This document shows positions 25,711 through 33,814 of a stretch of DNA of 41,185 bases, piece by piece; within the stretch, counting starts at the first letter, position 1, and each line of letters begins with the position of its first letter. Where the stretch lies: positions 1 to 41,185 of the forward strand of contig DBPW01000028.1 in assembly GCA_002305015.1 (NCBI GenBank), in the 5' to 3' direction. A model generated the notes under the pieces. That model was not told the DNA's origin, searched no databases, and saw only the letters and a list, made by a program, of their open reading frames with translations. Both the position numbers and the translations under genes were made by a program. This DNA comes from Bacteroidales bacterium UBA1410. GTDB lineage: Bacteria; Bacteroidota; Bacteroidia; Bacteroidales; Dysgonomonadaceae.

Positions 25711-26205
25711 TTACCACTTCATTCCCTCAGGAATAAATTCGGCAATATCGTGCCCGTAGCGTAACAGTTCGCGTACAAGCGTAGAACTGATGTGGGTAAG
25801 TTGTGGTTCGGTAAACAATACAAAAGTTTCTATCCCCGAGATAGAACGATTTAAATCGGCAGTAGCCTTTTCGTATTCGAAATCGTTCACCGACCGAATT
25901 CCTCTCAGAATATACTTTGCCCCCACTTCCCGTGCAAAGTCAACGGTCAATCCTTCGTAACTCTCCACCCGTATACGGGGATCATCTTTATAAAAATTAC
26001 GGATGGTTGACAATCTTTTTTCTAACGAGAAACATGTTTTTTTCGCTTCGTTTACACCAATCGCAATGACTAATTCATCCACTAGCATGAGTCCCCTTCG
26101 AACTAGCGATTCATGACCAATAGTAAACGGATCAAACGTGCCGGGGAAGAGTGCAATGCGCCTTTGGGGAACCGACAAATTAGGAATAGAAGAGTGTGAT
26201 TTCAT
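25711..26205 (-). CDS. coaD: phosphopantetheine adenylyltransferase
   Basis: The 164-residue enzyme makes dephospho-CoA from 4'-phosphopantetheine and ATP in CoA synthesis. It carries RIALFPGTFDPFTIGHESLV (the T/HxGH nucleotidyltransferase motif), KYILRGIRSVNDFEYE and THISSTLVRELLRYG (the ISST motif). It has about 14 extra N-terminal residues before the conserved RIALFPGT, so a later start is possible but no better ATG is seen. It follows parE by 13 bp. Confidence 0.95.
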   Translation of the reverse strand: MKSHSSIPNLSVPQRRIALFPGTFDPFTIGHESLVRRGLMLVDELVIAIGVNEAKKTCFSLEKRLSTIRNFYKDDPRIRVESYEGLTVDFAREVGAKYILRGIRSVNDFEYEKATADLNRSISGIETFVLFTEPQLTHISSTLVRELLRYGHDIAEFIPEGMKW

Positions 26206-26218
26206 TATTTGTTATGAA

Positions 26219-28081
26219 TCAAGCTTCAACATCAACTGTCAGATTATCGATAATAAAATTCTGACGTTCAGGAGTATTTTTTCCCATATAAAATTCGAGA
26301 AGCTCTTTCAAAAGATCTTCCTTACGCATCGTTACCCGCTCAAGTCGCATGTCTTTTCCGATAAAATGGCGAAATTCATCAGGGGATATTTCCCCTAAAC
26401 CTTTGAATCGCGTAATTTCGGGATTCGGACCCAACTCTTTTATGGCAGCCAAACGTTCTTCTTCCGTATAACAATATACTGTTTTCTTTTTATTCCGTAC
26501 CCTGAAAAGCGGTGTTTGCAAGATATACACATGATTTTTCTTGATCAGATCGGGAAAAAACTGAAGAAAAAAAGTCAACAACAACAAGCGGATATGCATG
26601 CCATCGGTATCGGCATCAGTAGCAATGATTACCTTATTATACCGAAGCCCCTCCATACCCTCTTCAATATTTAGTGCAGCTTGAAGTAGGTTGAATTCTT
26701 CATTCTCGTACACGATCTTTTTAGTCAATCCGAAACAATTCAACGGTTTTCCACGTAGACTGAACACTGCTTGCAGATTAGGATCACGGCTTTTTGTTAT
26801 TGAACCGCTGGCTGAATCGCCTTCCGTAATAAAAATACAAGTCTCGTCGCGATCATCACCTTTGGTATCGTTATAATGAATACGACAATCACGCAATTTC
26901 TTATTATGCAGGTTCGCTTTTTTTGCCCGCTCACGTGCCAATTTGGTAACACCGGCAATAGCTTTACGCTCTTTTTCAGATTCAAGGATTTTTTTCTGAA
27001 GAATATCGGAAGTTCCCGGATTTTTGTGGAGATAATTATCGAGTTCTTTCTTCAAAAAATCTCCGATGTATTTACTGATAGAAACGCCGTCGGGCGACAT
27101 ATCTTTCGATCCAAGTTTCGTTTTTGTTTGCGACTCAAAAACCGGTTCTTCCACCTTGATGCTGATGGCAGCCACCATGCCATTTCGAATATCGGCATAA
27201 TCAAAATTACGATTAAAATATTCTTTTATCGTACGTGCTGAAGCTTCCCGAAAAGCCGAAAGATGCGTCCCACCTTGTGTGGTGTGTTGACCGTTTACAA
27301 ATGAATAATATTCTTCGCCATATTGATTGGTATGGGTAATGGCCACCTCAATATCTTCGCCTTGCAGATGGATAATGGGATAAAGCGCTTCTGAAGTAAG
27401 ATTTTCGTTGAGTAAATCCTCGAGGCCGTTTTTCGAATAAAACTTTCGTCCATTAAAAACGATAGTAAGCCCTGTATTTAGAAAGACATAATTTTTGAGT
27501 AGAGGATCAATGTACTCGTCACGATAATGATAATCTCCAAAAATTTCACTGTCGGGGGTAAATTCCACCCATGTACCATTAGCCTGAGAAGAAGGTATGA
27601 TGTCACTTTCCTCCACAACGACTCCTTGTCGGTAAAGCACATTTTTTGCTTGTCTGTCACGATAACTTTCAATAAAAAAGCGTGAAGAAAGCGCATTCAC
27701 AGCTTTAATTCCCACCCCATTTAATCCAACGGATTTTTTAAAAGCTTTAGAATCGTATTTCGCCCCCGTATTCATACGCGATGAAACGTCTTTTACTTTT
27801 CCAAGCGGTATGCCTCGCCCAAAATCGCGAACACTCACGGTCGTGCCTTCAACTTTTACCTCGATAGTCTTTCCAAACCCCATCATATATTCGTCGATGG
27901 AGTTATCGAGCACTTCTTTCAACAAAACATAAATACCGTCGTCAGACGACGAACCGTCACCCAATTTTCCTATATACATTCCCGGCCGACGACGGATATG
28001 CTCTTGCCATTCCAGGGTAACAATATGTTCTTCCTGATAATTTTCTGTCGTTGGTTGCAAAATGTTATCTGATTCTGTCAT
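26219..28081 (-). CDS. parE: DNA topoisomerase IV subunit B (type IIA ATPase subunit)
   Basis: The 620-residue protein contains the GHKL ATPase motifs (KEVLDNSIDEYMMGFGK, DFGRGIPLGKV, GLNGVGIKAVNALS), the transducer domain with QTKTKLGS, and the TOPRIM domain (ITEGDSASGSITKSRD and the DADTDGMHIRLLLL acidic triad), ending with GLGEISPDEF. It supplies ATP hydrolysis for decatenation or supercoiling. It is shorter than GyrB proteins of Gram-negatives, and the TOPRIM spacing and length fit ParE of Bacteroidota. The partner parC is not adjacent in this window. It is the first gene of parE-coaD-ctpA. Confidence 0.9.
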   Translation of the reverse strand: MTESDNILQPTTENYQEEHIVTLEWQEHIRRRPGMYIGKLGDGSSSDDGIYVLLKEVLDNSIDEYMMGFGKTIEVKVEGTTVSVRDFGRGIPLGKVKDVSSRMNTGAKYDSKAFKKSVGLNGVGIKAVNALSSRFFIESYRDRQAKNVLYRQGVVVEESDIIPSSQANGTWVEFTPDSEIFGDYHYRDEYIDPLLKNYVFLNTGLTIVFNGRKFYSKNGLEDLLNENLTSEALYPIIHLQGEDIEVAITHTNQYGEEYYSFVNGQHTTQGGTHLSAFREASARTIKEYFNRNFDYADIRNGMVAAISIKVEEPVFESQTKTKLGSKDMSPDGVSISKYIGDFLKKELDNYLHKNPGTSDILQKKILESEKERKAIAGVTKLARERAKKANLHNKKLRDCRIHYNDTKGDDRDETCIFITEGDSASGSITKSRDPNLQAVFSLRGKPLNCFGLTKKIVYENEEFNLLQAALNIEEGMEGLRYNKVIIATDADTDGMHIRLLLLTFFLQFFPDLIKKNHVYILQTPLFRVRNKKKTVYCYTEEERLAAIKELGPNPEITRFKGLGEISPDEFRHFIGKDMRLERVTMRKEDLLKELLEFYMGKNTPERQNFIIDNLTVDVEA

Positions 28082-28178
28082 ATTTTCAACTCACAACTAT
28101 CAGCGAGCTGCTAATAGTTTTTACTAATCTTGAATTTAAATTCAGCTGCTTCTGCCATTACGCATCCCGCAGCAAAAG

Positions 28179-28201
28179 GCTTACAATTGTTTGCTGTAAG
28201 C
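28179..28201 (-). terminator. possible terminator at the end of the GNAT gene
   Basis: GCTTACA and TGTAAGC form a perfect 7-bp stem with a 9-nt loop, followed on the minus strand by CTTTTG. The hairpin includes the stop codon of the GNAT gene. The T-tract is weak, so termination is uncertain. Confidence 0.4.
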
Positions 28202-29311
28202 TCTTCGGGTTTTATGATGTTTGGCATTTAAATCACTCCACAACGAGCGAACTCTATTATTTTCTTCCAGTTCCGGATTGCTTTCAGCCACCTCCATTCC
28301 CAATTGTCGGGCTGCAGGAATGAATTCGCTAAACAGCAACGCATTCAATCCTTTGCCTTGATATTCGGGATCAACGGCAACAAGAAGCAAATCGAGCACT
28401 TTATTATCTTTTCCTTTTAAAGCCTTATATAAATGATACCATCCGGTAGGGAGAAATCTTCCTTTTGCTTTCCGAAGTGCCTGTGCCAGACTCGGCAATC
28501 CAATACCTACGCCCACCAGCTTGTGATCTTCCTGCCGAATCACGAGGGTAAGAAACTCCAAACGCAGCATGGGAATATACATATCCACATAATAATCAAT
28601 TTGCCGGTCAGTAAGAGGCACAAAACCGTAAAGATCTTTATAAGCCTTGTTAATCAACAAAAAAATATCGCGAGCATAAGGTAGCACATCCTTTTTGCTC
28701 CCAAGATGCTTCACCATCAAACCGAAACGTTTTTTTACCACATCCGCCATACGGGCATACCTTTCAGGGATTTCCTCAGGAATGGGAATCAGATATTCAA
28801 ACCAATCCTGATCTTTCACGTAACCCATCCGCTCCATATGATCTTTATAGTAAGGGTAATTATAGATGGTTTCCATCGTACCCATCTGATCAAATCCCTC
28901 GATCAACATTCCTTCGTGATCAAGATCCGTAAATCCCAGCGGACCATGAATTTTTTCCATTCCTCTCGAACGCGCCCATTCTTCGGCAACACCGAAAAGC
29001 GTATCCACTACTTCTTCGTCATCGATGAAATCCACAAAACCAAAACGGGCATTTCGTTCATTCCATATCTCATTTGATTTATAGTTGATCATCACAGCAA
29101 TGCGACCAACAATCACCCCATCACGATACGCCAAAAAATAAGCTGCATCACAATGATCGAAAGCCGGATTTTTTTCGCGGTTCAAGGTGGCCATTTCATC
29201 ATAAATCAAGGGGGGAACAAAATATTCATTCCCTTCGTATAAATCGATGCCGAACTGAACAAATTTTCTAAGGGTTTCTTTATCGGTTACTTTTTTTATT
29301 TCTACTGACAT
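28181..29311 (-). CDS. GNAT-fold N-acetyltransferase-like protein
   Basis: The 376-residue protein has an N-terminal half with family-typical residues (VQFGIDLYEGNEYFVPPLIYDE and GRIAVMINYKSNEIW, then GPLGFTDLDHEGMLIEGFD) and a C-terminal acetyl-CoA-binding GNAT motif A (LLLVAVDPEYQGKGLNALLF). It matches a family of large GNAT-like proteins common in Bacteroidota whose substrate is unknown. It is monocistronic, divergent from rfbA, with its own -7 motif. Confidence 0.8.
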   Translation of the reverse strand: MSVEIKKVTDKETLRKFVQFGIDLYEGNEYFVPPLIYDEMATLNREKNPAFDHCDAAYFLAYRDGVIVGRIAVMINYKSNEIWNERNARFGFVDFIDDEEVVDTLFGVAEEWARSRGMEKIHGPLGFTDLDHEGMLIEGFDQMGTMETIYNYPYYKDHMERMGYVKDQDWFEYLIPIPEEIPERYARMADVVKKRFGLMVKHLGSKKDVLPYARDIFLLINKAYKDLYGFVPLTDRQIDYYVDMYIPMLRLEFLTLVIRQEDHKLVGVGIGLPSLAQALRKAKGRFLPTGWYHLYKALKGKDNKVLDLLLVAVDPEYQGKGLNALLFSEFIPAARQLGMEVAESNPELEENNRVRSLWSDLNAKHHKTRRAYSKQL

Positions 29312-29396
29312 TTCCGTAAGGATATTGAGCGTTATTTTCTCGGATTATTTTTGTTCTCCTTTCCCATCCGCATCTCTATAATAGAAGATGGATGCA

Positions 29397-29404
29397 CAAA
29401 GATA
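29397..29404 (-). promoter_or_regulatory. -7 promoter motif for the GNAT gene
   Basis: TATCTTTG on the minus strand matches TAnnTTTG, 85 bp before the GNAT start. The leader it would produce contains an imperfect CATCC/GGATG hairpin at about 29365-29395. Confidence 0.5.
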
Positions 29405-29442
29405 ATGATTTTTTTATTTTCTTACATATTCAAATAATATTA

Positions 29443-29450
29443 TAACTTTG
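29443..29450 (+). promoter_or_regulatory. -7 promoter motif for rfbA-rfbC
   Basis: TAACTTTG matches TAnnTTTG, 27 bp upstream of the rfbA ATG. It supports the ATG at 29478 rather than the ORF opening at 29448. Confidence 0.55.
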
Positions 29451-29477
29451 CACATCCGAGTTTTAAAAATCTCATCA

Positions 29478-30350
29478 ATGAAAGGAATTGTATTGGCAGG
29501 AGGGTCGGGAACCCGACTTTATCCCATTACGCGGGGAGTATCCAAGCAACTGATCCCCATTTACGACAAGCCCATGATATATTATCCGCTGTCGGCATTG
29601 ATGCTGGCCGGAATCAGGGATATTCTCATTATTTCCACACCGGTAGATTTACCGGCGTTTAAGCGCCTTTTAGGCAACGGATCCGATTATGGCGTACACT
29701 TTACTTACGCCGAGCAACCTCGACCTGAGGGACTGGCTCAGGCTTTTATTATTGGCGAAAAGTTCATCGGAGACGATGAGGTCTGCCTGATACTTGGTGA
29801 CAATATCTTTTATGGGCACGGTTTCCCGGAGATGATGAAACAAGCCGTAGCTAATGCAGAGAAAAACCAAGTGGCTACCGTTTTCGGCTATTACGTAAAC
29901 GATCCTGAGCGATACGGTGTAGTGGAATTTGATGAAAACGGAAAAGTATTGAGCATAGAAGAAAAACCGGAAGATCCTAAATCGCATTATGCAGTGGTAG
30001 GATTATATTTTTATCCTAATAGTGTGGTTGAAGTCGCAAAACAGATCAAACCCTCAGCACGAGGAGAACTTGAAATTACTTCGGTAAATCAGGAATTCTT
30101 AAAAACTAACCAACTCTGCGTTCAACTTTTCGGACGTGGATTTGCATGGCTTGATACGGGTACACACGATTCACTTTCTGAGGCTTCCACGTTCATCGAA
30201 GTCATAGAAAAACGACAAGGGCTGAAAATTGCCTGCCTTGAAGAGATTGCGTGGCGAAATGAATGGATTGATAACGACAAACTCAAAAAACAAGGTGAAA
30301 ACATGAAAAATAATCCGTATGGTCAATATCTGCTTGAGTTACTACAATAA
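29478..30350 (+). CDS. rfbA: glucose-1-phosphate thymidylyltransferase
   Basis: The 290-residue enzyme makes dTDP-glucose, the first step to dTDP-L-rhamnose. It starts MKGIVLAGGSGTRLYPITRG, the nucleotidyltransferase loop, followed by VSKQLIPIYDKPMIYYPL, and shows LILGDNIFYGHGF, EEKPEDPKSHYAVVGLYFY and FAWLDTGTHDSL. Length is typical for RmlA. Ten extra codons upstream would begin at the promoter and are rejected. It is followed 50 bp later by rfbC. Confidence 0.97.
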   Translation: MKGIVLAGGSGTRLYPITRGVSKQLIPIYDKPMIYYPLSALMLAGIRDILIISTPVDLPAFKRLLGNGSDYGVHFTYAEQPRPEGLAQAFIIGEKFIGDDEVCLILGDNIFYGHGFPEMMKQAVANAEKNQVATVFGYYVNDPERYGVVEFDENGKVLSIEEKPEDPKSHYAVVGLYFYPNSVVEVAKQIKPSARGELEITSVNQEFLKTNQLCVQLFGRGFAWLDTGTHDSLSEASTFIEVIEKRQGLKIACLEEIAWRNEWIDNDKLKKQGENMKNNPYGQYLLELLQ

Positions 30351-30400
30351 ATTCGAAGCAACAAAGATAATGTGAAATGATTATTTAAAAAGATGAAAAG

Positions 30401-30937
30401 ATGAAGATTATCGATACGGAAATCAACGAGGTAAAAATCATTGAACCCTGCGTTTTTTATGATGAAAGGGGTTATTTTTTCGAATCTTTCGTTGAACAGT
30501 GGTTTACAAAAAACGTATGCAACACCCGTTTTGTTCAAGACAACGAATCCAAATCGACCTACGGCGTCTTACGTGGATTACATTTTCAGAAACCACCCTA
30601 TGCGCAAGCAAAACTGGTAAGAGTGGTAATAGGTGCCGTGCTTGACATTGCGGTAGATATTAGAAAAGGATCAACCACCTTCGGAAAATATGTTGCTGTA
30701 GAACTCAACGAAAAGGATAAACGTCAGCTTTTCATCCCGCGTGGATTTGCCCACGGTTACCTTACTTTAAGTGAAAAAGCCATCTTTCAATACAAATGCG
30801 ACAACTATTATTCACCACAATCCGAGGGAGGAATTTTATGGAATGACCCGGCATTAGGTATCGATTGGCGTCTCCCCGAAAAAGACATTGTTCTTTCGGA
30901 AAAAGATAAAAAACATCCTTTCTTGCACGAAATTTAA
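30401..30937 (+). CDS. rfbC: dTDP-4-dehydrorhamnose 3,5-epimerase
   Basis: The 178-residue cupin enzyme epimerises dTDP-4-keto-6-deoxyglucose at C3 and C5. Motifs are FYDERGYFFESFVEQWF, VLRGLHFQKPPYAQAKLVRV (catalytic His region), VAVELNEKDKRQLFIPRGFAHGYLTL and YKCDNYYSPQSEGGILWND. It probably shares a transcript with rfbA. rfbB and rfbD, which often follow in this operon, are absent from the window. Confidence 0.97.
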   Translation: MKIIDTEINEVKIIEPCVFYDERGYFFESFVEQWFTKNVCNTRFVQDNESKSTYGVLRGLHFQKPPYAQAKLVRVVIGAVLDIAVDIRKGSTTFGKYVAVELNEKDKRQLFIPRGFAHGYLTLSEKAIFQYKCDNYYSPQSEGGILWNDPALGIDWRLPEKDIVLSEKDKKHPFLHEI

Positions 30938-31060
30938 AACTTAAACAAAATAGAAAGAACAAACAAACTCACGGCATACTTCGTGTCCCTGAAAAGGTAA
31001 TCTAACTCAAAGATATATTAGGCTCTATATCGGCTTTTGTGTGGCCAATATGTGACTATA

Positions 31061-31103
31061 AAAAAAGAAACACTTGCCTAAGTTGTAGCAAGTGTTTCTT
31101 TTT
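31061..31103. terminator. strong bidirectional terminator
   Basis: An A-rich arm and its T-rich complement (GAAACACTTGC / GCAAGTGTTTC extended by A and T runs on the outside) form a stem of at least 15 bp with a 10-nt loop. A/T runs on both sides suit termination in both directions: of rfbA-rfbC from the left, and of the tRNA-Arg gene from the right before it was disrupted. Confidence 0.85.
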
Positions 31104-31108
31104 GGGTG

Positions 31109-31155
31109 TGATCCGGGCGGGATTCGAACCCACGACCCACAGCTTAGAAGGCTGT
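31109..31155 (-). pseudogene. 3' fragment of tRNA-Arg(UCU), probable attachment site
   Basis: The minus strand gives a complete anticodon arm (stem ACAGC/GCTGT, loop CTTCTAA, anticodon TCT), a 5-nt variable loop, a complete T arm (stem GTGGG/CCCGC, loop TTCGAAT) and the 3' acceptor strand CCGGATC plus discriminator A. The D arm and 5' acceptor strand are absent: upstream of the anticodon stem the sequence turns into AT-rich DNA. Similarity therefore ends sharply at the anticodon stem. With an integrase gene 168 bp away this is best read as the displaced 3' end left when an element integrated into a tRNA-Arg gene. The intact gene should be at the far end of the element. Confidence 0.85.
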
Positions 31156-31214
31156 TATTAACATTTTTCCTTGTTTATCGTTATTATCTATAATATTGTT
31201 TTTTAGCCTTTTAC

Positions 31215-31235
31215 AGATTTAACATTGTTAAATCT
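31215..31235. promoter_or_regulatory. perfect inverted repeat upstream of the integrase
   Basis: AGATTTAAC and GTTAAATCT form a perfect 9-bp inverted repeat with a 3-nt spacer, between the tRNA fragment and the integrase. It could be an operator for a regulator of integration or part of the attachment region. Nearby GTTTAT(TAT)CG-like motifs at about 31172 and 31238 might be integrase arm sites, but this is weak. Confidence 0.4.
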
Positions 31236-31269
31236 TATGTTTATTATCGGTTATTTTTCAATGTTTTTC

Positions 31270-31277
31270 TATATTTG
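31270..31277 (+). promoter_or_regulatory. -7 promoter motif for the integrase
   Basis: TATATTTG matches TAnnTTTG, 45 bp upstream of the integrase ATG. No clear -33 box is visible at the right spacing. Confidence 0.45.
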
Positions 31278-31322
31278 TTTTCCCTATGTCTTCCCTAATT
31301 TATTCAATAAATATATGTTTAT

Positions 31323-32756
31323 ATGTCACTTGTAAATAATAATTCGAAACAAACTACCATTTTCAGGTATAAAAACAGGAATATTGCAGTACATTTAATG
31401 AGAAAATATCGAAATGCGGATGATGAAATGGCTCATACATACTGGCGTATAACCTATAATCGCAAACATAAATACTACTCATCAGGTTTTATGTTTTCTG
31501 AATCAGACTGGGATGATTTTGTCAATAGGGATCTCAAAAAACACAAAACTATTAAACAGACACTTGACCGATTTTTAACCTCCACGTTGAAACCTGCGAT
31601 TGACAGTCTGGCTGAAAAGAATAACTTCTCATTTGATGCATTGGATAACTTACTTATTGTGGCCACCAATCCCTCTGTTACTCTGAATGATGCATTTGAA
31701 TATCGTATTGAATCATTGAAAAATGATTACAAGATCGGGAATGCATCTATCTATAAGTCGGCATACAGCGCACTGATGAGATTCAAGCATTATATGCTGA
31801 TCAAAAAAAGAGAGTATAAAAAAGCATTCATCACCCAGTGCATCGAAAAGAAAAACATCAATGTAGGAAAGAATGTATTAATTATCAATGAAAAAATTGA
31901 TTTCGATGAAATCACCCCGCAATTCCTGAATGAGTGCGAAAAGTTTTGGGTAGAGTGTGGGATTTCTTACGCGACAATTGGAATGTATATGCGGACACTG
32001 AGAGCTGTCATTAACAACAGTGAAGGGGAGGAGCCATATATAACCGGCATTAAATATCCATTCGGCATCAAACGTGGTAAATATGTGATTCCGGAAGGGG
32101 GCAGAAGAGATATTGCCCTACCCATTGAAGACATCTGGAAAATAGAAAATTACGAAACTAACAACCCGGTTATGGCCACCGCAAGAGATATATTTGTTTT
32201 CATGTTCTACTGCAACGGGTTGAACTTCGGGGATCTCTGCCGGCTGCGTTATGATAACATTGATGCATCCAATAACGAAATCGTATTTCAGCGAAAAAAG
32301 ACACTGAGGAAAACATCGAAACCAACATTCATTTACGTGCCAATCCTTCCTCCGATGATTGAAATCATTAACCGGCAAGGAAACAAAAATCAGGATGGAT
32401 ATATCTTCCCCTTCCTGAATGGGATTGAGCCAACCGAAAGCAATGAGCGAAAAATCACCAATGAAATCAGGCTACGATTAGATCCGATCAACTCATCTCT
32501 GAAAGTGATTGCAAATGAACTGGGGCTGGATCCGGAATTGTCGACCTCCTATACCCGCAACAGTTACATCACTCATCTCACCAGTGAATTACTTGTAAAC
32601 CCTATTGTGGTACGAAAGATGGTCGGGCACAGTACCAGGAAAGATGTCACTGCCGGTTATGTTAACCTGACGGCCAAAAAACGAAGAGAGATCAACATGC
32701 AACTGCTGAATCCGGAGAAGAGATATACAACAATTAATTCAGTTAGGGCGATTTAG
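31323..32756 (+). CDS. tyrosine recombinase (site-specific integrase)
   Basis: The 477-residue protein has an N-terminal arm-binding region (YWRITYNRKHKYYSSGF), a central SAM-like core-binding domain (about 150-260) and a catalytic domain. Visible active-site residues are the first Arg in CNGLNFGDLCRLRYDNI, the second Arg in TSYTRNSYITHL (the usual HxxR His is Ser here, a variation tolerated in some Bacteroidota integrases), MVGHSTRKD (His) and AGYVNL (nucleophile Tyr). It lies beside a truncated tRNA-Arg gene and points away from it, so it is the likely integrase of the element that starts here. No excisionase gene is recognised. Confidence 0.92.
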   Translation: MSLVNNNSKQTTIFRYKNRNIAVHLMRKYRNADDEMAHTYWRITYNRKHKYYSSGFMFSESDWDDFVNRDLKKHKTIKQTLDRFLTSTLKPAIDSLAEKNNFSFDALDNLLIVATNPSVTLNDAFEYRIESLKNDYKIGNASIYKSAYSALMRFKHYMLIKKREYKKAFITQCIEKKNINVGKNVLIINEKIDFDEITPQFLNECEKFWVECGISYATIGMYMRTLRAVINNSEGEEPYITGIKYPFGIKRGKYVIPEGGRRDIALPIEDIWKIENYETNNPVMATARDIFVFMFYCNGLNFGDLCRLRYDNIDASNNEIVFQRKKTLRKTSKPTFIYVPILPPMIEIINRQGNKNQDGYIFPFLNGIEPTESNERKITNEIRLRLDPINSSLKVIANELGLDPELSTSYTRNSYITHLTSELLVNPIVVRKMVGHSTRKDVTAGYVNLTAKKRREINMQLLNPEKRYTTINSVRAI

Positions 32757-32837
32757 AAATAAATTGGTCGTTTTTTCAGCATTTTAAACTGTTGAAAGAT
32801 TTTATTGATATCTTTCGTTGTTTATCTGAATATTTGT

Positions 32838-32845
32838 TAGTTTTG
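32838..32845 (+). promoter_or_regulatory. -7 promoter motif between integrase and abiE
   Basis: TAGTTTTG matches TAnnTTTG and lies 22 bp before the start of a 34-codon ORF. It could drive that ORF, or a transcript running into the AbiE pair 200 bp downstream. Confidence 0.4.
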
Positions 32846-32867
32846 CATCTGTATAACCCTGGTACTG

Positions 32868-32972
32868 ATGGGAAACGTATGTTTTGAATTATTAATACAA
32901 AATCAGACTAATCCTGAAATCTTGATATTCGACGAACTTTATGAAGGAGCTAAATTCATTGTAAAAAAATGA
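32868..32972 (+). CDS. possible 34-residue protein of unknown function
   Basis: An ATG at 32868 opens 34 codons (start MGNVCFELLIQNQTNPEILI, end GAKFIVKK) and stops at TGA, with a -7 motif just upstream. No family is recognised. It could be a small regulatory protein of the element, the remnant of a longer gene, or chance. It is the only plausible coding frame in the 293-bp gap between the integrase and AbiEi. Confidence 0.3.
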   Translation: MGNVCFELLIQNQTNPEILIFDELYEGAKFIVKK

Positions 32973-33037
32973 CGAGAAAAAGGCACATTGGAAACATAAA
33001 AAATCTAATACAAGCGCATATAGTTTATCATTTTTAG

Positions 33038-33045
33038 TATATTTG
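33038..33045 (+). promoter_or_regulatory. -7 promoter motif abutting the AbiEi start
   Basis: TATATTTG ends only 4 bp before the AbiEi ATG, so transcription would start at or very near the start codon and the mRNA would be leaderless. The same block, with the -7 motif partly eroded, is repeated at 34735-34814. Confidence 0.45.
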
Positions 33046-33049
33046 CAGC

Positions 33050-33814
33050 ATGACTGCAACAGGACTAACAAAAATAAACTCATTACTGCAGAAATTTCCG
33101 CCGGGGGCATTGTATTTTGGTTCGTGGTTAAACAAAAATGGAATATCTTATTCTCTGCAAAGGCATTACCGTAATTCGCAATGGCTTACGGCAATAGATG
33201 ATGGCGTGATGTACAGGACAGGAGAAAAACCTACTTTGTTTAGTGCTTTATCGTGCTACAATAGCCAATTGAATAAAAAATTCCACATAGGAGCGGTATC
33301 GGCTTTAGAAATGCGGGGATTAGCTCATTATGTTCCGCTGGGCCGGAAAACAATAGTAATATATTGTCCACGAGGTGAATGGTTTTCAAAATGGCTTTCG
33401 AAATATGATTGGGGTGTTGATATACTGAAGAAATATTCCGAATATAGTGAAACGGGAATATCATCAATCAATGAAAACAATTTTGAGGTATTGGTTTCTT
33501 TGCCGGAAAGGGCATTTCTGGAGAGTTTAAACCTTGCTCCAAAATATTACAACTTAACCGATCTGTACCAGATCATGGAAATGCTTAACGGTCTGAGGCC
33601 AAATTTACTGCAACAATTATTAGAGGAAAATAATTCGGTAAAAGTGAAAAGGTTGTTTCTTTATATGGCAGAAAAGGCCGGACATTCGTGGTTCAATGAT
33701 TTGAATTTGGAAAGGATAGACTTGGGTAAAGGGAAACGTTCTAATGTAAAAGATGGCGTTTATGATCCAAAATATCAGATAACCATACCAAGAGATTTAG
33801 CATATTATGAATAA
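33050..33814 (+). CDS. AbiEi-family antitoxin of a type IV toxin-antitoxin system
   Basis: The 254-residue protein begins with a winged-helix-like DNA-binding region (about residues 10-60, SWLNKNGISYSLQRHYRNSQ), then the AbiEi antitoxin core (FHIGAVSALEMRGLAHYVPLG). It fits AbiEi, which represses the abiE promoter and counters AbiEii without direct contact. Its stop overlaps the toxin start by 8 bp, the usual arrangement. The antitoxin precedes the toxin, as expected. It lies inside the integrated element, where such modules give stability or phage defence. Confidence 0.88.
   Translation: MTATGLTKINSLLQKFPPGALYFGSWLNKNGISYSLQRHYRNSQWLTAIDDGVMYRTGEKPTLFSALSCYNSQLNKKFHIGAVSALEMRGLAHYVPLGRKTIVIYCPRGEWFSKWLSKYDWGVDILKKYSEYSETGISSINENNFEVLVSLPERAFLESLNLAPKYYNLTDLYQIMEMLNGLRPNLLQQLLEENNSVKVKRLFLYMAEKAGHSWFNDLNLERIDLGKGKRSNVKDGVYDPKYQITIPRDLAYYE

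Noticed and set aside
31109..31155. Functional tRNA gene
   Set aside because: The D arm and the 5' half of the acceptor stem are missing, so it cannot fold as a tRNA.
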